64,000 bases of DNA from Haemaphysalis longicornis (taxonomy: Eukaryota > Arthropoda > Arachnida > Ixodida > Ixodidae): NCBI GenBank assembly GCA_013339765.2, contig CM023454.1, positions 135,735,399-135,799,398 on the forward strand, in the 5' to 3' direction. Under the pieces are notes generated by a model that saw nothing but the letters and a program-made list of their open reading frames with translations, ran no database searches and was not told where the DNA came from. Positions 11,188 through 21,314 of this stretch are shown here, one piece after another. The number at the start of each line of letters is the position of its first letter. Positions within the stretch are counted from its first letter, which is position 1. A program made the position numbers and the translations under genes.

Positions 11188-11791
11188 TTAGAGGAGGAAG
11201 GGGCAGGTAGGGTCAAGAGAGGGGTGAGTGTTCACATTGCAATGAATGCACCAGGGCTGAGAAGATACGTGGGTTCTAGGGTCGAGTGGTAGAGTGGCAG
11301 CACAACGGCGGCACTTGGCCGGAGCACTATGCTGCGGGAACTGGTGAGCCCGGTGTCCCAGAGCGAGACAGCGGGTGCTTGTGGGAGGTTTAGGCTTGTG
11401 GGGGCGCAACCGAAAAGCAACACGTTTGAATATACGAAGCGAGGGATTACGGTGCCAGCAAAAGTAATCAGAACTGATTGTGTGCTACCCATCAAGCGTG
11501 CAGCAAGAATGTCGGTAGTATACGACTCTAGTTCCTGCATAATCTGAGGAGGAGTGAAATGGCTGGCGACGTCATGGATGACACCAAGGCAGGAGATGGG
11601 AGGGCTGCGAGCATAAGGTTTGGTACTGATGGTCTTACCATGAAGCCAAACGTGTGAGATGGTAGGAGGTGAGCGGGAAGGAGGGAGTGAGTTTTCAGAA
11701 ACACAAGGCCCTGATTGGGCTTCGCCTGGAGGGTGATTTCTTCACCTGTCTTCGAGGAAAGTTGTGCAGCGGAGGCATTAGCAGTGACCAA
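11188..11791 (-). pseudogene. LINE ORF1 gag-like middle and zinc knuckles
   Basis: The 11,791-11,528 frame (ITLQAKPNQGLVFLKTHS) and the 11,540-11,410 frame (LITFAGTVIPRFVY) form a gag-like RNA-binding region. The frame at 11,409-11,188 gives the Cys/His-rich cluster CLALGHRAHQFPQ, KCRRC and CIHCNVNTHPSLDPTCP. This matches the CCHC arrays in ORF1 of I-type LINEs. Two frame changes are needed. Confidence 0.65.
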
Positions 11792-11908
11792 GTCATAAAG
11801 ATGTACCTTGGGAGTAAGGGCGCCTGGAGGAAGTTGGATGCCGACAGTGATCAGATCGGTGCGAGATGGGGCGGTCGAAGCATGTTTACAGGCGGCACGA
11901 ACAGTGGT

Positions 11909-12706
11909 TCAGGCGTTTTCCGTAGATTGCATTGTAGCGTTATCTCGCGGCGGCTGAGTGGGGTCCATTGCGGCCGACGCGTCTTCAGTCGGAGGCACGG
12001 CGGGCGCAAAGGGATGTTCTTGTCTATCATAGGAGGCGGCAGCACTGCGGAAAAACTGGGTCACGGTACACACGCTAGAAGGTGCAGCTGTGAAAGGTCC
12101 AGTACCAGCGGCAGCGTCCAGTGGCGATGCGATTGGCGGGAGAGGAGGGCTCTTGGCCCGTTCCGCGGCCAAGGTCATGGTCGGAGACGCTATGGCGGCG
12201 CAATCTGCGGTGACGAACGCAGACGCCCGCAAGGGGGTCGTCGGCCCAGCGCTGTCGGCGCCACTCACAGCGTTCGGAGTTGGCATAGCGGTGGTTGCAG
12301 AGGCGACTTCAGTATTTTGACTTGCGGGGTCAGCCATAGCACTGACAGTGATGGGAGAAGGTGCAGCAACATCGGAGGAAGGAGGGTGGAAGAAGGGCGA
12401 AGCGTCGGTGGTGATCGGCTGTAGGGGCCTGGTGCTGTCTTGCATTCCCGTAGTGCCAGGGCGATGCTGTAGTCTTAGCGAGGCGACGCGCCGCTTCGGG
12501 CTTTTGAATGGGACTGGGGGGGCCCCCACGTCGTCGCACCGGGACCCTGATAGTGGCTCGATGAACCTGAAGGCTGCGTAAAACGATGGGTAATAATTGC
12601 TGGGGCGGGCAAGGCCCTCAGCAAAAGCAGGGGCAAAGAAAAAGGGAGCACGATATGCGGCTATGAAACCTGGTCTGCGCCACCTAGCGGTCTCGCAAGG
12701 CCACAA
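11909..12706 (-). pseudogene. LINE ORF1 N-terminal Pro/Ala/Ser/Thr-rich region
   Basis: A 265-codon low-complexity frame with no named domain. It is assigned to ORF1 because it is collinear with the gag-like part and has the same strand and base composition. The first Met near 12,706 lies close to the inferred 5' end. Confidence 0.5.
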
Positions 12707-12777
12707 GCTGTTCGTTATTCTGATAACTTTAGTTTAGTCATCACACGTAACACAACCAAGGAAGTAGAAAACAAATA

Positions 12778-13018
12778 ATTTGATTTGATTGTAGGGTTAA
12801 CGCGCCGACGCAACGCAGGCGATGAGGCGCGCCGTAGTGGAGGGTTCCGGATTAATTTTGACCACCTGGGGATCTTTATCGTGCGCCGAAATCTCGTACA
12901 CACGGGCGTTTTTGCTTTTCGCCTCCATCAGAAAAGCGACCGCCGCGGCCGGGAATCGAACCCGCGACCTCGTGCTCAGCAGCGCAACGCCTTAGCCCAC
13001 TGAGCCACCGCGGCGGGT
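12778..13018 (-). mobile_element. tRNA-derived SINE copy 2 (Ruka-like)
   Basis: Nearly identical to the copy at 4,543-4,784, with the same orientation and the same tail. The B box GGTTCGATTCC and the acceptor stem are intact; the A-box region differs slightly (AGTGGGC where copy 1 has AGAGGC). A perfect 15-bp TSD, AGTAGAAAACAAATA, is at 12,763-12,777 and 13,019-13,033. The close match of the copies and the perfect TSD suggest recent insertion. Confidence 0.9.
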
Positions 13019-13275
13019 AGTAGAAAACAAATAGACCGTACACATCTTGCACTATCAGCGTAGACGCAACACAAATATTTACCACCAAACATTGAGCAAA
13101 CAAAAGCAGTACCTTTAGATAAAAAGGAAACTCGCCATTTCAGCGAATGATTACCCTGGTAAGACTCTATTTCTCGTGGCGGACAGGGTTAAGGTATTTG
13201 GTAAATGTTTATTTAAAAAACAAACTTGGGACTTCTACGTCCAACATATAATAATAAAAAATTCGCCGTCCTACT

Positions 13276-13620
13276 GTAGGGGAACCCTGAGTAGTATACG
13301 TAGCAGCCTTGGATTCGACTCAAGTTCCCATTAGTTTTTAGTTCGATCGTGGCGTTTCCTGAGGAGAATGGGGAGCAAAGCGCGCGCGCGCGTCGCGCGC
13401 GTCATTTATTTCGCGGAGCTACAGTGGCGCCTTCAGCGCAGTATGCAGCGGCCACCGTCGCATCTCTAACCTTAAGCTGCTTCGCATTATCGCGCGCTGA
13501 GCCGCAGGTGTTGCAATTTGTTGTGCAATCTTGGAACGGATAGGAGCTTCACGGAGGAGAGGAGGAATGCCGGTGTGTTGACGAGGAATGCCTCGCGTAC
13601 TACTCAGGGATCCCCTACGG
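13276..13620. repeat. Inverted-repeat pair around 300 bases
   Basis: About 24 bases at 13,276-13,299 (core AACCCTGAGTAGTA) reappear inverted at 13,598-13,620 (core TACTACTCAGGG). The interior contains a CG-alternating tract at 13,380-13,402 and no gene. It may be the remnant of a small inverted-repeat transposon that shares ends with the tandem units at 13,601. Confidence 0.45.
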
Positions 13621-13890
13621 GAAGATGACGACGGTGGTTGAATGCGAAGCTATATGGTGGTGGATTTTTTGGGTGGGCAATTCCGAGGGGCATCCTGCCA
13701 CAATCATCATCAGTGGTGCCTGGCCAGGCATGCATAGGTGGTTGTGGTACTCAGGGTTCCCCTACGGGAAGATGACGACGGTGGTTGAACGCTAAGCTAT
13801 CTCGTGATGGATTCTTTGGTTGGCCAATCCGTAGGGGCATACGCCACAATCTTCATCAGCGGTGCCTGGCCAGGCATGCGCAGTGGGGGT
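13601..13890. repeat. Tandem duplication of a 147-bp unit
   Basis: The unit beginning TACTCAGGG at 13,601 starts again at 13,748 and both contain CCCTACGGGAAGATGACGAC, GGGGCAT and GTGCCTGGCCAGGCATGC at matching offsets. The copies differ by scattered substitutions. No coding role is apparent. Confidence 0.7.
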
Positions 13891-14555
13891 GCGGACGGCG
13901 GACAGTGAATAGGGAGGGAGGGACACAGTCCCGAGCATGCGATGCATCGCATCTAGAAAATCAGCAGCAGGGCTTGTATCGTCCTTAAGCGTAGGCGTAG
14001 AATATTCGATCACAATAAACCATAATTCACCACATTTACCCCAAATAACTTCACGGAAATGTTCTTGGGCATGACACCAAGCGAGAACATAAACAACCTA
14101 ACTTTTGTGAGAGAAAGATAAGTAAAACAATAACAAATGTGTCATAAGATTTCCTCACGATGCACTTATTCAAAATGTTTCAAATAATAAAAGGCAACAT
14201 CCTCTAGAAATACTAGTTGAGCATGTGACACCTGTGAGCTGTAAAAAACACTGCTTATTTCACAAGGACATAGCAAATAAAACAAATTACAGTCTACAAC
14301 ACATGTAAAGCAGAAACATAGCAAATTACTACACAACACAATTACGATCATCACTTGTTACAATCACCTCACCCAAGTTGAAAACAGCTTAAAACAGTCA
14401 CTTGAGGTTGCTAAACTAATAAAATCGGCGATAAGGAAATAAATTCATTAGCACGGACTGTATCTGCGTTGCAGTTAGTTGATTTAAAAACCTGTGTTGG
14501 ACTTCTAACACAAATTTCTTCGTAATTTTGCGGTTGAGATTTCTCGAGGAAAGTA
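13891..14555. other. A/T-rich stretch with no recognised feature
   Basis: Low GC from about 14,000 onward. No domain, tRNA or long frame was seen. Confidence 0.3.
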
Positions 14556-14559
14556 TATA

Positions 14560-14900
14560 TATAAATATATATAAATAGATGTATATCTATAGTCTGCAAA
14601 CATAAAAATTCACACAGAGCGCGAAAAAAAAGGCAACTAGAGTCACACACACACGAGAAAGACATTAGAAATAATAGATAAAATTTTACTGACGGTTCAG
14701 GAAGAGGACTTCTTTTCTACAGAGTGAGAATAAAGAAAGTCCTCTTTTTGAAACGTCAGTAAACTTCTATTTTTAATTCTAAAGACTGTCTCGTTTATCT
14801 CTGCCTCTACTTACCAAATTTTTCGTGCTCTGTGTGAGTTTTTATGTTTCCAGGCTATAATATATATATATATATTTATATATATATATATATAAATTGT
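14560..14900. mobile_element. Foldback (palindromic) element
   Basis: Two arms of roughly 150 bases pair imperfectly around a centre near 14,722. CATAAAAATTCACACAGAGC (14,600-14,619) pairs with GCTCTGTGTGAGTTTTTATG (14,829-14,848). TTTTACTGACG with AGAGGACTT (about 14,684-14,710) pairs with AAGTCCTCT and CGTCAGTAAA (about 14,736-14,763). Both outer ends run into A/T repeats. It has no coding capacity and looks like a MITE or foldback transposon. Confidence 0.65.
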
Positions 14901-15049
14901 CCTGTGAAGTCACGGGACAGGACAATCACCACCAAATGAGGACAAGAAAAGCTCTGTTGCGGGCGCCGACACGCTGGGCTCAGTTATGGCGGTACGTAAA
15001 TATATCGCTTCACCACCACATAGGTCATGTCATGTGCCGCTACGTGACC

Positions 15050-15174
15050 ATATATATGTAAATATATATATATGATATATATATATATATATATATATAC
15101 AATTATAAAATATATATATTATATATATATATATAATATATATATTATATATAAAATATATATATAATATATTG
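15050..15174. repeat. (TA)n microsatellite
   Basis: Imperfect TA/ATA dinucleotide tract directly abutting the left end of the inverted-repeat element. Confidence 0.85.
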
Positions 15175-15710
15175 TTAGAACAGAGACGTACGGGACAAGG
15201 GATTCCGTAAGGACACATATCAAAGTTGCAGTCCTCATTGCCAGTGCTGTTTGGCGATTTTAACAGTGCTTTATAGTGCCAAATGAGGTATGATTGCCCT
15301 TTTTTAAATGCAGGTATAAATAATTGAAAATTGAAGTCGAGAAAAAATGCGCAGTTTTTTCCGGAAGCGGGAATCGAACCCACAACCTCGACATAACGCG
15401 TGCGGTGCTCTACCATTGATCTAGTTCCGCGGCGACTACTCTCTCGACTATACCGCAGGGTTTTGTATTTACGACTGCTCAGAGCCTGGTCAACTAGCGC
15501 CGCCACTCGACCACCGCGGGAAGACGTAGAACGTTTTTTCCCAGCGGCCGCACGTAAGACGTGGTCGGAAAAAAAAATCTGAAAAAAGGGCAATCATACC
15601 TCATTTGGCACTATAAAACACTTAAAAACGCCAAACAGCACTGGCAATAAGGACTGCAACTTTGATATGTGTCCTTACGGAATCCCTCGTCCTGTACGTC
15701 TCTGTTCTAC
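15175..15710. mobile_element. Inverted-repeat element (MITE-like), cargo form
   Basis: Terminal inverted repeats of about 130 bases (15,175-15,306 and 15,580-15,710) begin with (G)TAGAACAGAGACG and include CAAAGTTGCAG and CCAAATGAGGTATGATTGCC. The interior holds a tRNA-like sequence and a second A box. Comparison with the copy at 34,601-34,854 shows that the interior from about 15,353 to 15,590 is absent there. It encodes no transposase, so movement would need one in trans (inference). Confidence 0.75.
15360..15431 (-). pseudogene. tRNA-like sequence inside the inverted-repeat element
   Basis: On the minus strand: a 5-of-7 paired acceptor stem, A box TAGATCAATGG (15,413-15,423), a weak anticodon arm lacking U33, a T arm GTGGG/CCCGC and a perfect B box GGTTCGATTCC (15,370-15,380). 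A run of A follows the 3' end. The mismatches and lack of U33 argue against a working tRNA. A perfect second A box, TGGTCGAGTGG, lies upstream at 15,503-15,513, so this may be the second half of a dimeric tRNA-derived SINE. Confidence 0.6.
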
Positions 15711-15865
15711 AAAATTCATTACGAGGGTTCTGGCTTGAGTAGTCTGAAATGCCTTTGGCTATCCCCGACTTCCGACAACGTCTGACGTACGGCGGAAAAA
15801 ATCGGCGGATTTATTCTCGACTTATATTTTCGCTTATTTATCACTGTATCAAAGAATTGTGACAA

Positions 15866-15982
15866 ACACACGTCATTCGGCACTATTAAATATTTCGGAA
15901 ACAGCCAAATAGCACTGGCAATGATGACTGCAACCTTGAATTGTTTCCTTACCGAGTTCCTCGTCCGTATCTTTCTGTTCTG
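15866..15982. mobile_element. Decayed right end of the inverted-repeat element family
   Basis: The sequence GCACTGGCAATGATGACTGC, with CATTCGGCACTAT before it and CTTTCTGTTCTGC after it, aligns with the right arm of the element at 15,580-15,710 but with more substitutions. No left arm was recognised. It ends at a (TA)n tract into which E1 is inserted. Confidence 0.6.
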
Positions 15983-16032
<50 letters not shown>

Positions 16033-16040
16033 ATATATAT
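15983..16040. repeat. (TA)n microsatellite
   Basis: TA repeat ending exactly at the first base of the 5' LTR of E1. Confidence 0.9.
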
Positions 16041-16233
16041 TGTGACGGGGATGTTCGGCTATGTACTGAGCCGACGGGTATGCGTCAGTGTCTGTCTGAT
16101 GAGAGCTGAGCAGCTAGAAGAGGAAGTCGACGACGATCGCTCTCGACTTGGTTCGTGCGTGAATCTGGACACTCTCTGCTCTGGCTTTCCCCTTGTAAAT
16201 ACCTTTGGTGAATACAATACCTTCCCCGTAACA
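16041..16233 (+). repeat. 5' LTR of E1
   Basis: Begins TGTGACGGGG and ends CCCGTAACA. A primer-binding-site candidate, TGGTGGAGGTGCGGGG, follows three bases later; the same sequence with one change follows the 5' LTR of E3. I could not assign the primer tRNA. Confidence 0.9.
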
Positions 16234-16306
16234 TTTTGGTGGAGGTGCGGGGTACGACACACGCAGCACGGAGCTCCGCAGCGGACGGCAAGTTCCCCGA
16301 CCAACG

Positions 16307-17500
16307 ATGGCGCCCGAGGGAGCTACCGCGACTGCTTCCCCATTCATCGTTATCTCCCAGCAGCGTGACCCGGGCACGTTTTGCGGCACAGATGATGTTG
16401 ACCTTGAAGACTGGCTGAAGACGTATGAGCGCATTAGCGCTCATAACAGGTGGGATCCCACCATCATGCTTGCGAACGTGGATAACTCTCTGAGGGGAGC
16501 GGCCAGGACTTGGTTTCGAACTAACGAAGAGACGGTAACAAGTTGGGACGACTGTAAATCCAAGCTGCGCGAGCTGTTCGGGAACCCTGTAGACCGTCAA
16601 ACTGCCGCTAAGGCACTGGCTTCCCGTGTACAGACCCCTACCGAGCCTTATGTGGCGTACATTCTGGACGTGCTATCCTTGTGCCAGAAAGCTGACGACC
16701 AAATGGCGGAAGCGGACAAAGTCGGGCATATCCTCAAGGGAATAGCGGACGACGCTTTCAATTTACTCATGTGCAAGGACTGCACAACCGTGCAATCAGT
16801 CATCAAGGAATGTCGCCGGTTTGAGCAGGCGAAAGGACGTCGCCTGACTACAAATTTTACCCGACTTCCAAACACCGCTCCAACGTCGTCGTGCGAGGAT
16901 CGTTGTCTTTCCGAACATCGACCCCCGGAGACTGACATGAGCCCAGCTACGACGGGAAGTCTGACCAGGCTTATAAGACGAGAGCTCGAGGCTATGGCCC
17001 CCACGACGCTTCCCCAATCGGAAACGTGCCTTCCGTCCATCCCTCTGATCCAAGCGGTCGTTCGGGAAGAAGTAGCCAAGCTCGCCTTTCAGCCGGTTTG
17101 CGCTGTGAGAGGCCCAGGCGTTCACGCGCCTCACCTTTCCTCGAGCTACGGCGGCCGCAATGAATACCAACCGTCCACCTATCGTAGCCGCTACCTTTCG
17201 GAATGGAGGACACCCGACGACAAGCCGATTTGCTTCCACTGCCGCCGAGTCGGGCATGTTGCACGGTACTGCCAGAGGCGTTCACCATTCTCATTCCGGC
17301 AAGACCTTTCCAGCTACACGCACCCTTCTCAGATGCCTCGTCGCTTTACTCCACCGCCTCCGCCGCAACCAGTAGACGTCAACGCTCCGTTCCGCCGTTA
17401 CAGCCGATCGCCGCCACCCCAGCGCCGTCAGTCCCGTTCGCCACAGCCCCGGCGTCCCCTCTCGCCGACGCCGTATAACAACTCCCGTCCGGAAAACTAA
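16307..17500 (+). CDS. gag: E1 Gag, uninterrupted
   Basis: A 397-residue open frame starting at the first ATG after the LTR and primer-binding region. Residues 1-170 contain a Ty3/gypsy capsid-like region (WLKTYERISAHNRWD, ANVDNSLRGAARTWF, YILDVLSLC, DKVGHILKGI). A single CCHC zinc knuckle, CFHCRRVGHVARYC, is near residue 310, followed by an Arg/Ser/Pro-rich basic tail. It would coat element RNA in virus-like particles. It ends ...RPEN just inside the overlapping pol frame. Domestication is unlikely given the LTRs and adjacent pol. Confidence 0.9.
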   Translation: MAPEGATATASPFIVISQQRDPGTFCGTDDVDLEDWLKTYERISAHNRWDPTIMLANVDNSLRGAARTWFRTNEETVTSWDDCKSKLRELFGNPVDRQTAAKALASRVQTPTEPYVAYILDVLSLCQKADDQMAEADKVGHILKGIADDAFNLLMCKDCTTVQSVIKECRRFEQAKGRRLTTNFTRLPNTAPTSSCEDRCLSEHRPPETDMSPATTGSLTRLIRRELEAMAPTTLPQSETCLPSIPLIQAVVREEVAKLAFQPVCAVRGPGVHAPHLSSSYGGRNEYQPSTYRSRYLSEWRTPDDKPICFHCRRVGHVARYCQRRSPFSFRQDLSSYTHPSQMPRRFTPPPPPQPVDVNAPFRRYSRSPPPQRRQSRSPQPRRPLSPTPYNNSRPEN

Positions 17501-17509
17501 ATGATGCAG

Positions 17510-18306
17510 CTCTCAGAGGTGATGCTGCATGTCCGACGACCACCGAAAATCCTCTGTTGACGCTTTGTACACGGAAAAATTTGCTGGAGATTAAAGTTGA
17601 CGATGTTGCCGTTACCGCCTTGATTGACACGGGTGCACATATGTCTATTATGAACTCGGAGCTTCGCCGCCGCCTTCGCAAGGTGCTTACGCCCCCCACT
17701 TCACGTGTTGTACGAGTCGCTGATGGAAGTACGCCCACTGTCGCCGGGATGTGTGCAGCGCGTGTTACTATAGCTGGCCGACAAACCGTCGTGTTGTTTA
17801 CTGTGCTAGACCAATGCACTCACGACGTTATTCTTGGCCTCGATTTTCTCGCGGACCATTCAGCACTCATCGATTGTTCGGCTAGAGTCCTTCACTTAGA
17901 GTTTCCTTCTTATCACGGCCACGACGATGTCCGCAGGCAGCACTTCTGTTCCTCAGCCGACGTTCGTTTACCGCCCCTAGCCACTACACTCGTGTCCTTG
18001 CAACTGTCCCCCCTTGTCCCTGATGGTGATTACCTCGCTTCGCCTCTTGCTGACGTACTCTTCGCGCGTAATGTGATGACGCCGCACGCTGTCGTAACGG
18101 TTTTGGATGGTCGCGTCCGACTGCCGTTCACCAATTTTGGCTATACACCGCAGGTTATCCCAAAGGGAATGTCGCTAGCTACACTATGTCCCAATTTCAC
18201 AGTGCGAGGTGAATGCATTAGCCGATGTCACTGGCCTAGACTGTCAGCGCGAGGCCAAGCCCACTTCACCTCTGCCGCTCGATCTCGAACCCATGATAGC
18301 CTCTGA
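17510..18306 (+). pseudogene. pol: E1 protease and linker
   Basis: Open frame in -1 relative to gag. The aspartic protease active site is ALIDTGAHMS, followed by the flap region and the ILGLDFLADHSALIDC motif. The frame continues to 18,306 but collinearity with RT requires a shift near 18,210, after which the sequence continues in another frame. Active-site Asp-Thr-Gly is intact. Confidence 0.8.
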
Positions 18307-19595
18307 TCTGCCAACTGTACACGCAAGGCAACTTCGTGATTTATTGTCTTCGTTTAAAGACATTTTTGACCTTGACGATCGCCCTCGGGGGCAGGCCACT
18401 GCTGTTCAGCATCGCATCCACACAGGGGATGCCAATCCCGTACGCAGACGGCCTTACCGGGTGTCCATGACGGAACGCCAAGCCATTCAAGCGGAAGTGG
18501 ACAAGATGCTTCGCAAAGACATTATTGAGCCTTCCACTAGTCCATGGGCATCCCCCGTTATCCTGGTCAAGAAGAAGGATGGTACATGGCGCTTTTGCGT
18601 GACTATCGTCACCTCAACAAGGTTACTACTAAAGACGTGTACCCCCTTCCTCGCATTGACGACGCGTTGGATTGCCTCCACGGGGCCAAGTACTTTTCTT
18701 CCATTGATCTCCGAACTGGATATTGGCAGATTGCCGTTGATGAGCTCGATCGCGAAAAAACAGCTTTCGTAACGCCGGATGGTCTTTATCAATTCAAAGT
18801 AATGCCCTTCGGCTTATGTAACGCGCCAGCCACGTTCGAGAGGATGATGGACTCCCTGCTCCATGGCTTTAAATGGTCTACTTGTCTCTGTTACCTTGAT
18901 GACGTCATTGTTTTCTCGCCCACGTTTGAATGCCATCTGGAACGACTTGCGGCGATCCTTGACGTTTTCCGACGAGCAGGACTACAGCTGCCGGGCCCTT
19001 CGGGCGACGCGAGATCACAGTACTCGGCCATCTAGTTGACGCCACTGGAGTCCGCCCCGACCCTGAAAAGGTTCGGGCTGTCAGAGAGTTCCCTCAACCT
19101 CGCTCGCCCAAAGACGTCCGAAGCTTCGTAGGCTTGTGTTCATACTTTCGCCGCTTCATTAGAAATTTCGCGACTATCGCCCAGCCACTCACTGATCTCC
19201 TTCGCAAGAACGCTACCTTCTCGTGGGGCCCAGAACAAACGGAAGCCTTCCAAACGCTCACAAACATACTCACTGCTTCTCCCATTCTGGGACATTTCGA
19301 CCCGGCGGCACCCACTGAAGTCCGTACAGATGCGAGTGGACATGGCATTGGGGCTGTTTTAGCGCAACGACAAGCAAACGGCGACCGAGTCATTGCTTAC
19401 GCCAGCCGTCTTCTCTCGTCGTCAGAGCGGAACTACGCTATCACGGAGCGCGAATGTCTTGCTCTTGTATGGGCCGTAGGAAAATTCCGTCCCTACCTCT
19501 ACGGGAGGCAGTTCACAGTTGTCACCGACACCACGCCCTTTGTCTGGCTCTCCTCCTTAAAGGACCCCACGGGCAGCTTGGGCGTTGGGCTTTGA
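18209..19595 (+). pseudogene. pol: E1 reverse transcriptase and RNase H, frameshifted
   Basis: RT motifs in order: PYRVSMTERQAIQ, SPWASPVILVKKKDG, YPLPRIDDALDC, FSSIDLRTGYWQI, MPFGLCNAPATFERM and the catalytic YLDD at about 18,893. RNase H has VRTDASGHGIGAVL, ITERECLALVWA and VVTDTTPFVWL, so its acidic residues are present. Frame changes occur near 18,215, 18,600, 18,990 and 19,575. All motifs are intact, so breakage is by indels and not by loss of active residues. Confidence 0.85.
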
Positions 19596-19679
19596 CCTTA
19601 CAAGAATACTGCTTTACTGTATCATACAAATCTGGTCGTACACATCCAAGATGCGGACTGCTTGTCCCGGCATCCCCGT

Positions 19680-21005
19680 CGATCCACCTGGTTCCTCTGC
19701 CCAGGACTCCGACGCCTGTGTCCTGCTATTTCTGATTTGATTCATATTGAGGATGAACAGCGTCGTGGACAACAGCTTACGAGCGATCATAGACAATCTG
19801 CGCTCATCGGCACACGATCCTTCGCTGCAGGCATACCTAGTACAAGATGGGGTGCTTTACCGCCGCAACTTTCGCCCTGACTGGCCCTGCTTTGCTCCTG
19901 GTTGTTCCGCAACACCTTAGAAGGTCCGTGCTCCATCAACTGCACGATGCACCTACTGCAGGCCATCTAGGTCTGACACGCACCTATGACCGCGTCAGGC
20001 GGCGCTTTTTCTGGCCTGGCCTATATAGGTCGGTTCCGACGCTACGTCAGTGCTTTGTGACGCCTGCCAACGACGGAAAAGGTTAACAACGGCACCGGCT
20101 GGTCCCTTACAGTCCCTCGACGTGCCGAGCGAACCGTTCTACCGTGTAGGGATGGACCTCCTTGGTCCCTTCCTTTCTCAACCTCCGGGAACAAGTGGAT
20201 TGCCGTGGCAACGGACTATGCTACCCGTTTTGCTATTACCAGGGCGCTACCTACAAGTTGTGCGACTGATGTCGCCTGACTTCCTTCTTCACGACGTCAT
20301 TTTACACCACGGCGCTCCACGTCAACTTCTCACCGACGGGGACGATACTTTTATCCAAAGTGGTCGCTGATCTCCTTCGTTTGAGTTGCCACGACACACA
20401 AGCTCACCACTTCTTACCATCCCGCAAACCAATGGACTTACGGAAACGTTTTAACCGCACCCTTACGGACATGCTGTCTATGTATGTCTCCGCGGATCAC
20501 AAGATTGGGAATTGACGTTGCCGTATGTGACTTTGCGTTCAACTCCTCGCGCCACGATACGGCTGGTTTTTCACCCTTTTATCTCCTCTATGGACGTGAG
20601 CCCACTTTGCCGCTTGACACCTTGATGCCCTCTTCGATCACTCCACCGACCGAATATGCATTCGAAGCTATTTCTCGAGCAACTCTAGCCCGTGAGGTCG
20701 CCCGCGCCCGCCTTTCGGCCTCGCAGGTGTCGCAGAAAACACGTTATGACCTTAAGCACCGTAACGTCTATTATCCTCCTGGAACGCTCGTATTGTTATG
20801 GTCGCCTTCTCGCCGCGTGGGCCTCTCTGAAAAGCTTCTTTCGCCATATCATGGCCCTTACAAGGTCCTCCGGCAGGTCACCGATGTGACGTATGAGATC
20901 AGTCCTGTTGCCGCGTCCACATCGTCTTCCACGCCGAAGACCGACATCGTGCATGTACTGCGGCTAAAGCCCTACAATTCTCCCAGCTTGGACGCAACAC
21001 CTTAG
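19680..21005 (+). pseudogene. pol: E1 integrase, frameshifted
   Basis: The N-terminal zinc region (VLHQLHDAPTAGHLG, then CDACQRRK), the core first Asp (GMDLLGPF), second Asp (LLTDG) and a degraded third motif (LTETF) are spread over several frames. The C-terminal part, 20,484-21,005, is open and holds FSPFYLLYGREPTL, GPYKVLRQVTDVTYEI and VHVLRLKPY (GPY/F domain). It would insert cDNA if intact. Confidence 0.75.
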
Positions 21006-21007
21006 TC

Positions 21008-21042
21008 AGCACCGAGTCGGTGCTTTCCCGGCCGGGGGGCTA
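21008..21042 (+). promoter_or_regulatory. E1 hairpin plus polypurine tract
   Basis: A perfect 6-3-6 inverted repeat, GCACCG-AGT-CGGTGC (21,009-21,023), lies about ten bases before a G-run, CCGGGGGG, that ends two bases before the 3' LTR. The G-run is the presumed plus-strand primer (PPT). The same arrangement occurs in E2b and E4. Confidence 0.7.
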
Positions 21043-21240
21043 TGTGACGGGGATGTTCGGCTATGGTACTGAGCCGACGGTATGCGTCAGTGTCTGTTGG
21101 GGGGTGATGAGAGCTAGCAGCTAGAAGAGGAAGTCGACGACGATCGCTCTCGACTTGGTTCGTGCGTGAATCTGGACACTCTCTGCTCTGGCTTTCTCCT
21201 TGTAAATACCTTTGGTGAATACAATACCTTCCCCGTAACA
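21043..21240 (+). repeat. 3' LTR of E1
   Basis: Matches the 5' LTR, with a short insertion of G after CTGTT, small indels near the start, and a C to T change late. It ends GTAACA directly against a TA tract. Confidence 0.9.
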
Positions 21241-21314
21241 ATATATATATGATATATAAATTTATATATATCATATAGTATATATATATATATATTATAT
21301 ATATATATATATAT
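21241..21314. repeat. (TA)n tract between two LTRs
   Basis: Imperfect TA repeat separating the 3' LTR of E1 from the solo LTR at 21,315. Confidence 0.85.

Larger units (their letters stand above)
7107..12712 (-). mobile_element. RNase H-bearing non-LTR retrotransposon (I-superfamily-like LINE)
   Basis: In minus-strand order: a proline/alanine-rich ORF1 N-terminus (12,706-11,909), a gag-like ORF1 middle and Cys-rich knuckles (11,791-11,188), a coiled coil joined to an apurinic-type endonuclease (11,034-10,126), RT (9,477-8,300), RNase H (8,279-7,570) and a 3' tail with AATAAA. Domain content points to an I/R1-type clade. It is close to full length (5.6 kb) but has several frameshifts. It lies directly beside the CR1 fragment at its 3' end and a SINE beyond its 5' end. 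Confidence 0.8.
16041..21240 (+). mobile_element. Ty3/gypsy element E1, both LTRs present
   Basis: A 5.2-kb element with 193- and 198-bp LTRs, gag, protease, RT, RNase H and integrase in Ty3/gypsy order. Both outer flanks are TA repeats, so the TSD cannot be delimited. LTRs differ mainly by small indels, which suggests a fairly young insertion. Gag is open throughout, but pol needs at least six frame changes. The pol frame is -1 relative to gag and overlaps its end, as in many Ty3/gypsy elements. Confidence 0.9.

Noticed and set aside
11669..12424. A 251-codon plus-strand frame rich in Gly, Ser and Arg.
   Set aside because: It is the antisense shadow of LINE ORF1; the minus strand has the gag-like and Cys-rich motifs.
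16307..17500. The intact gag as a domesticated host gene.
   Set aside because: It sits between matching LTRs with pol directly following in -1 frame, so it is an ordinary element gene.
21008..21026. GCACCGAGTCGGTGCTTT is identical to the terminal stem-loop of the common Cas9 tracrRNA/guide scaffold.
   Set aside because: There is no repeat-spacer array, no cas gene and no anti-repeat, and the same hairpin position in E2b and E4 has a different sequence. It is the PPT-associated hairpin of a gypsy element, and the match is most likely chance, though vector contamination could be excluded by read mapping.
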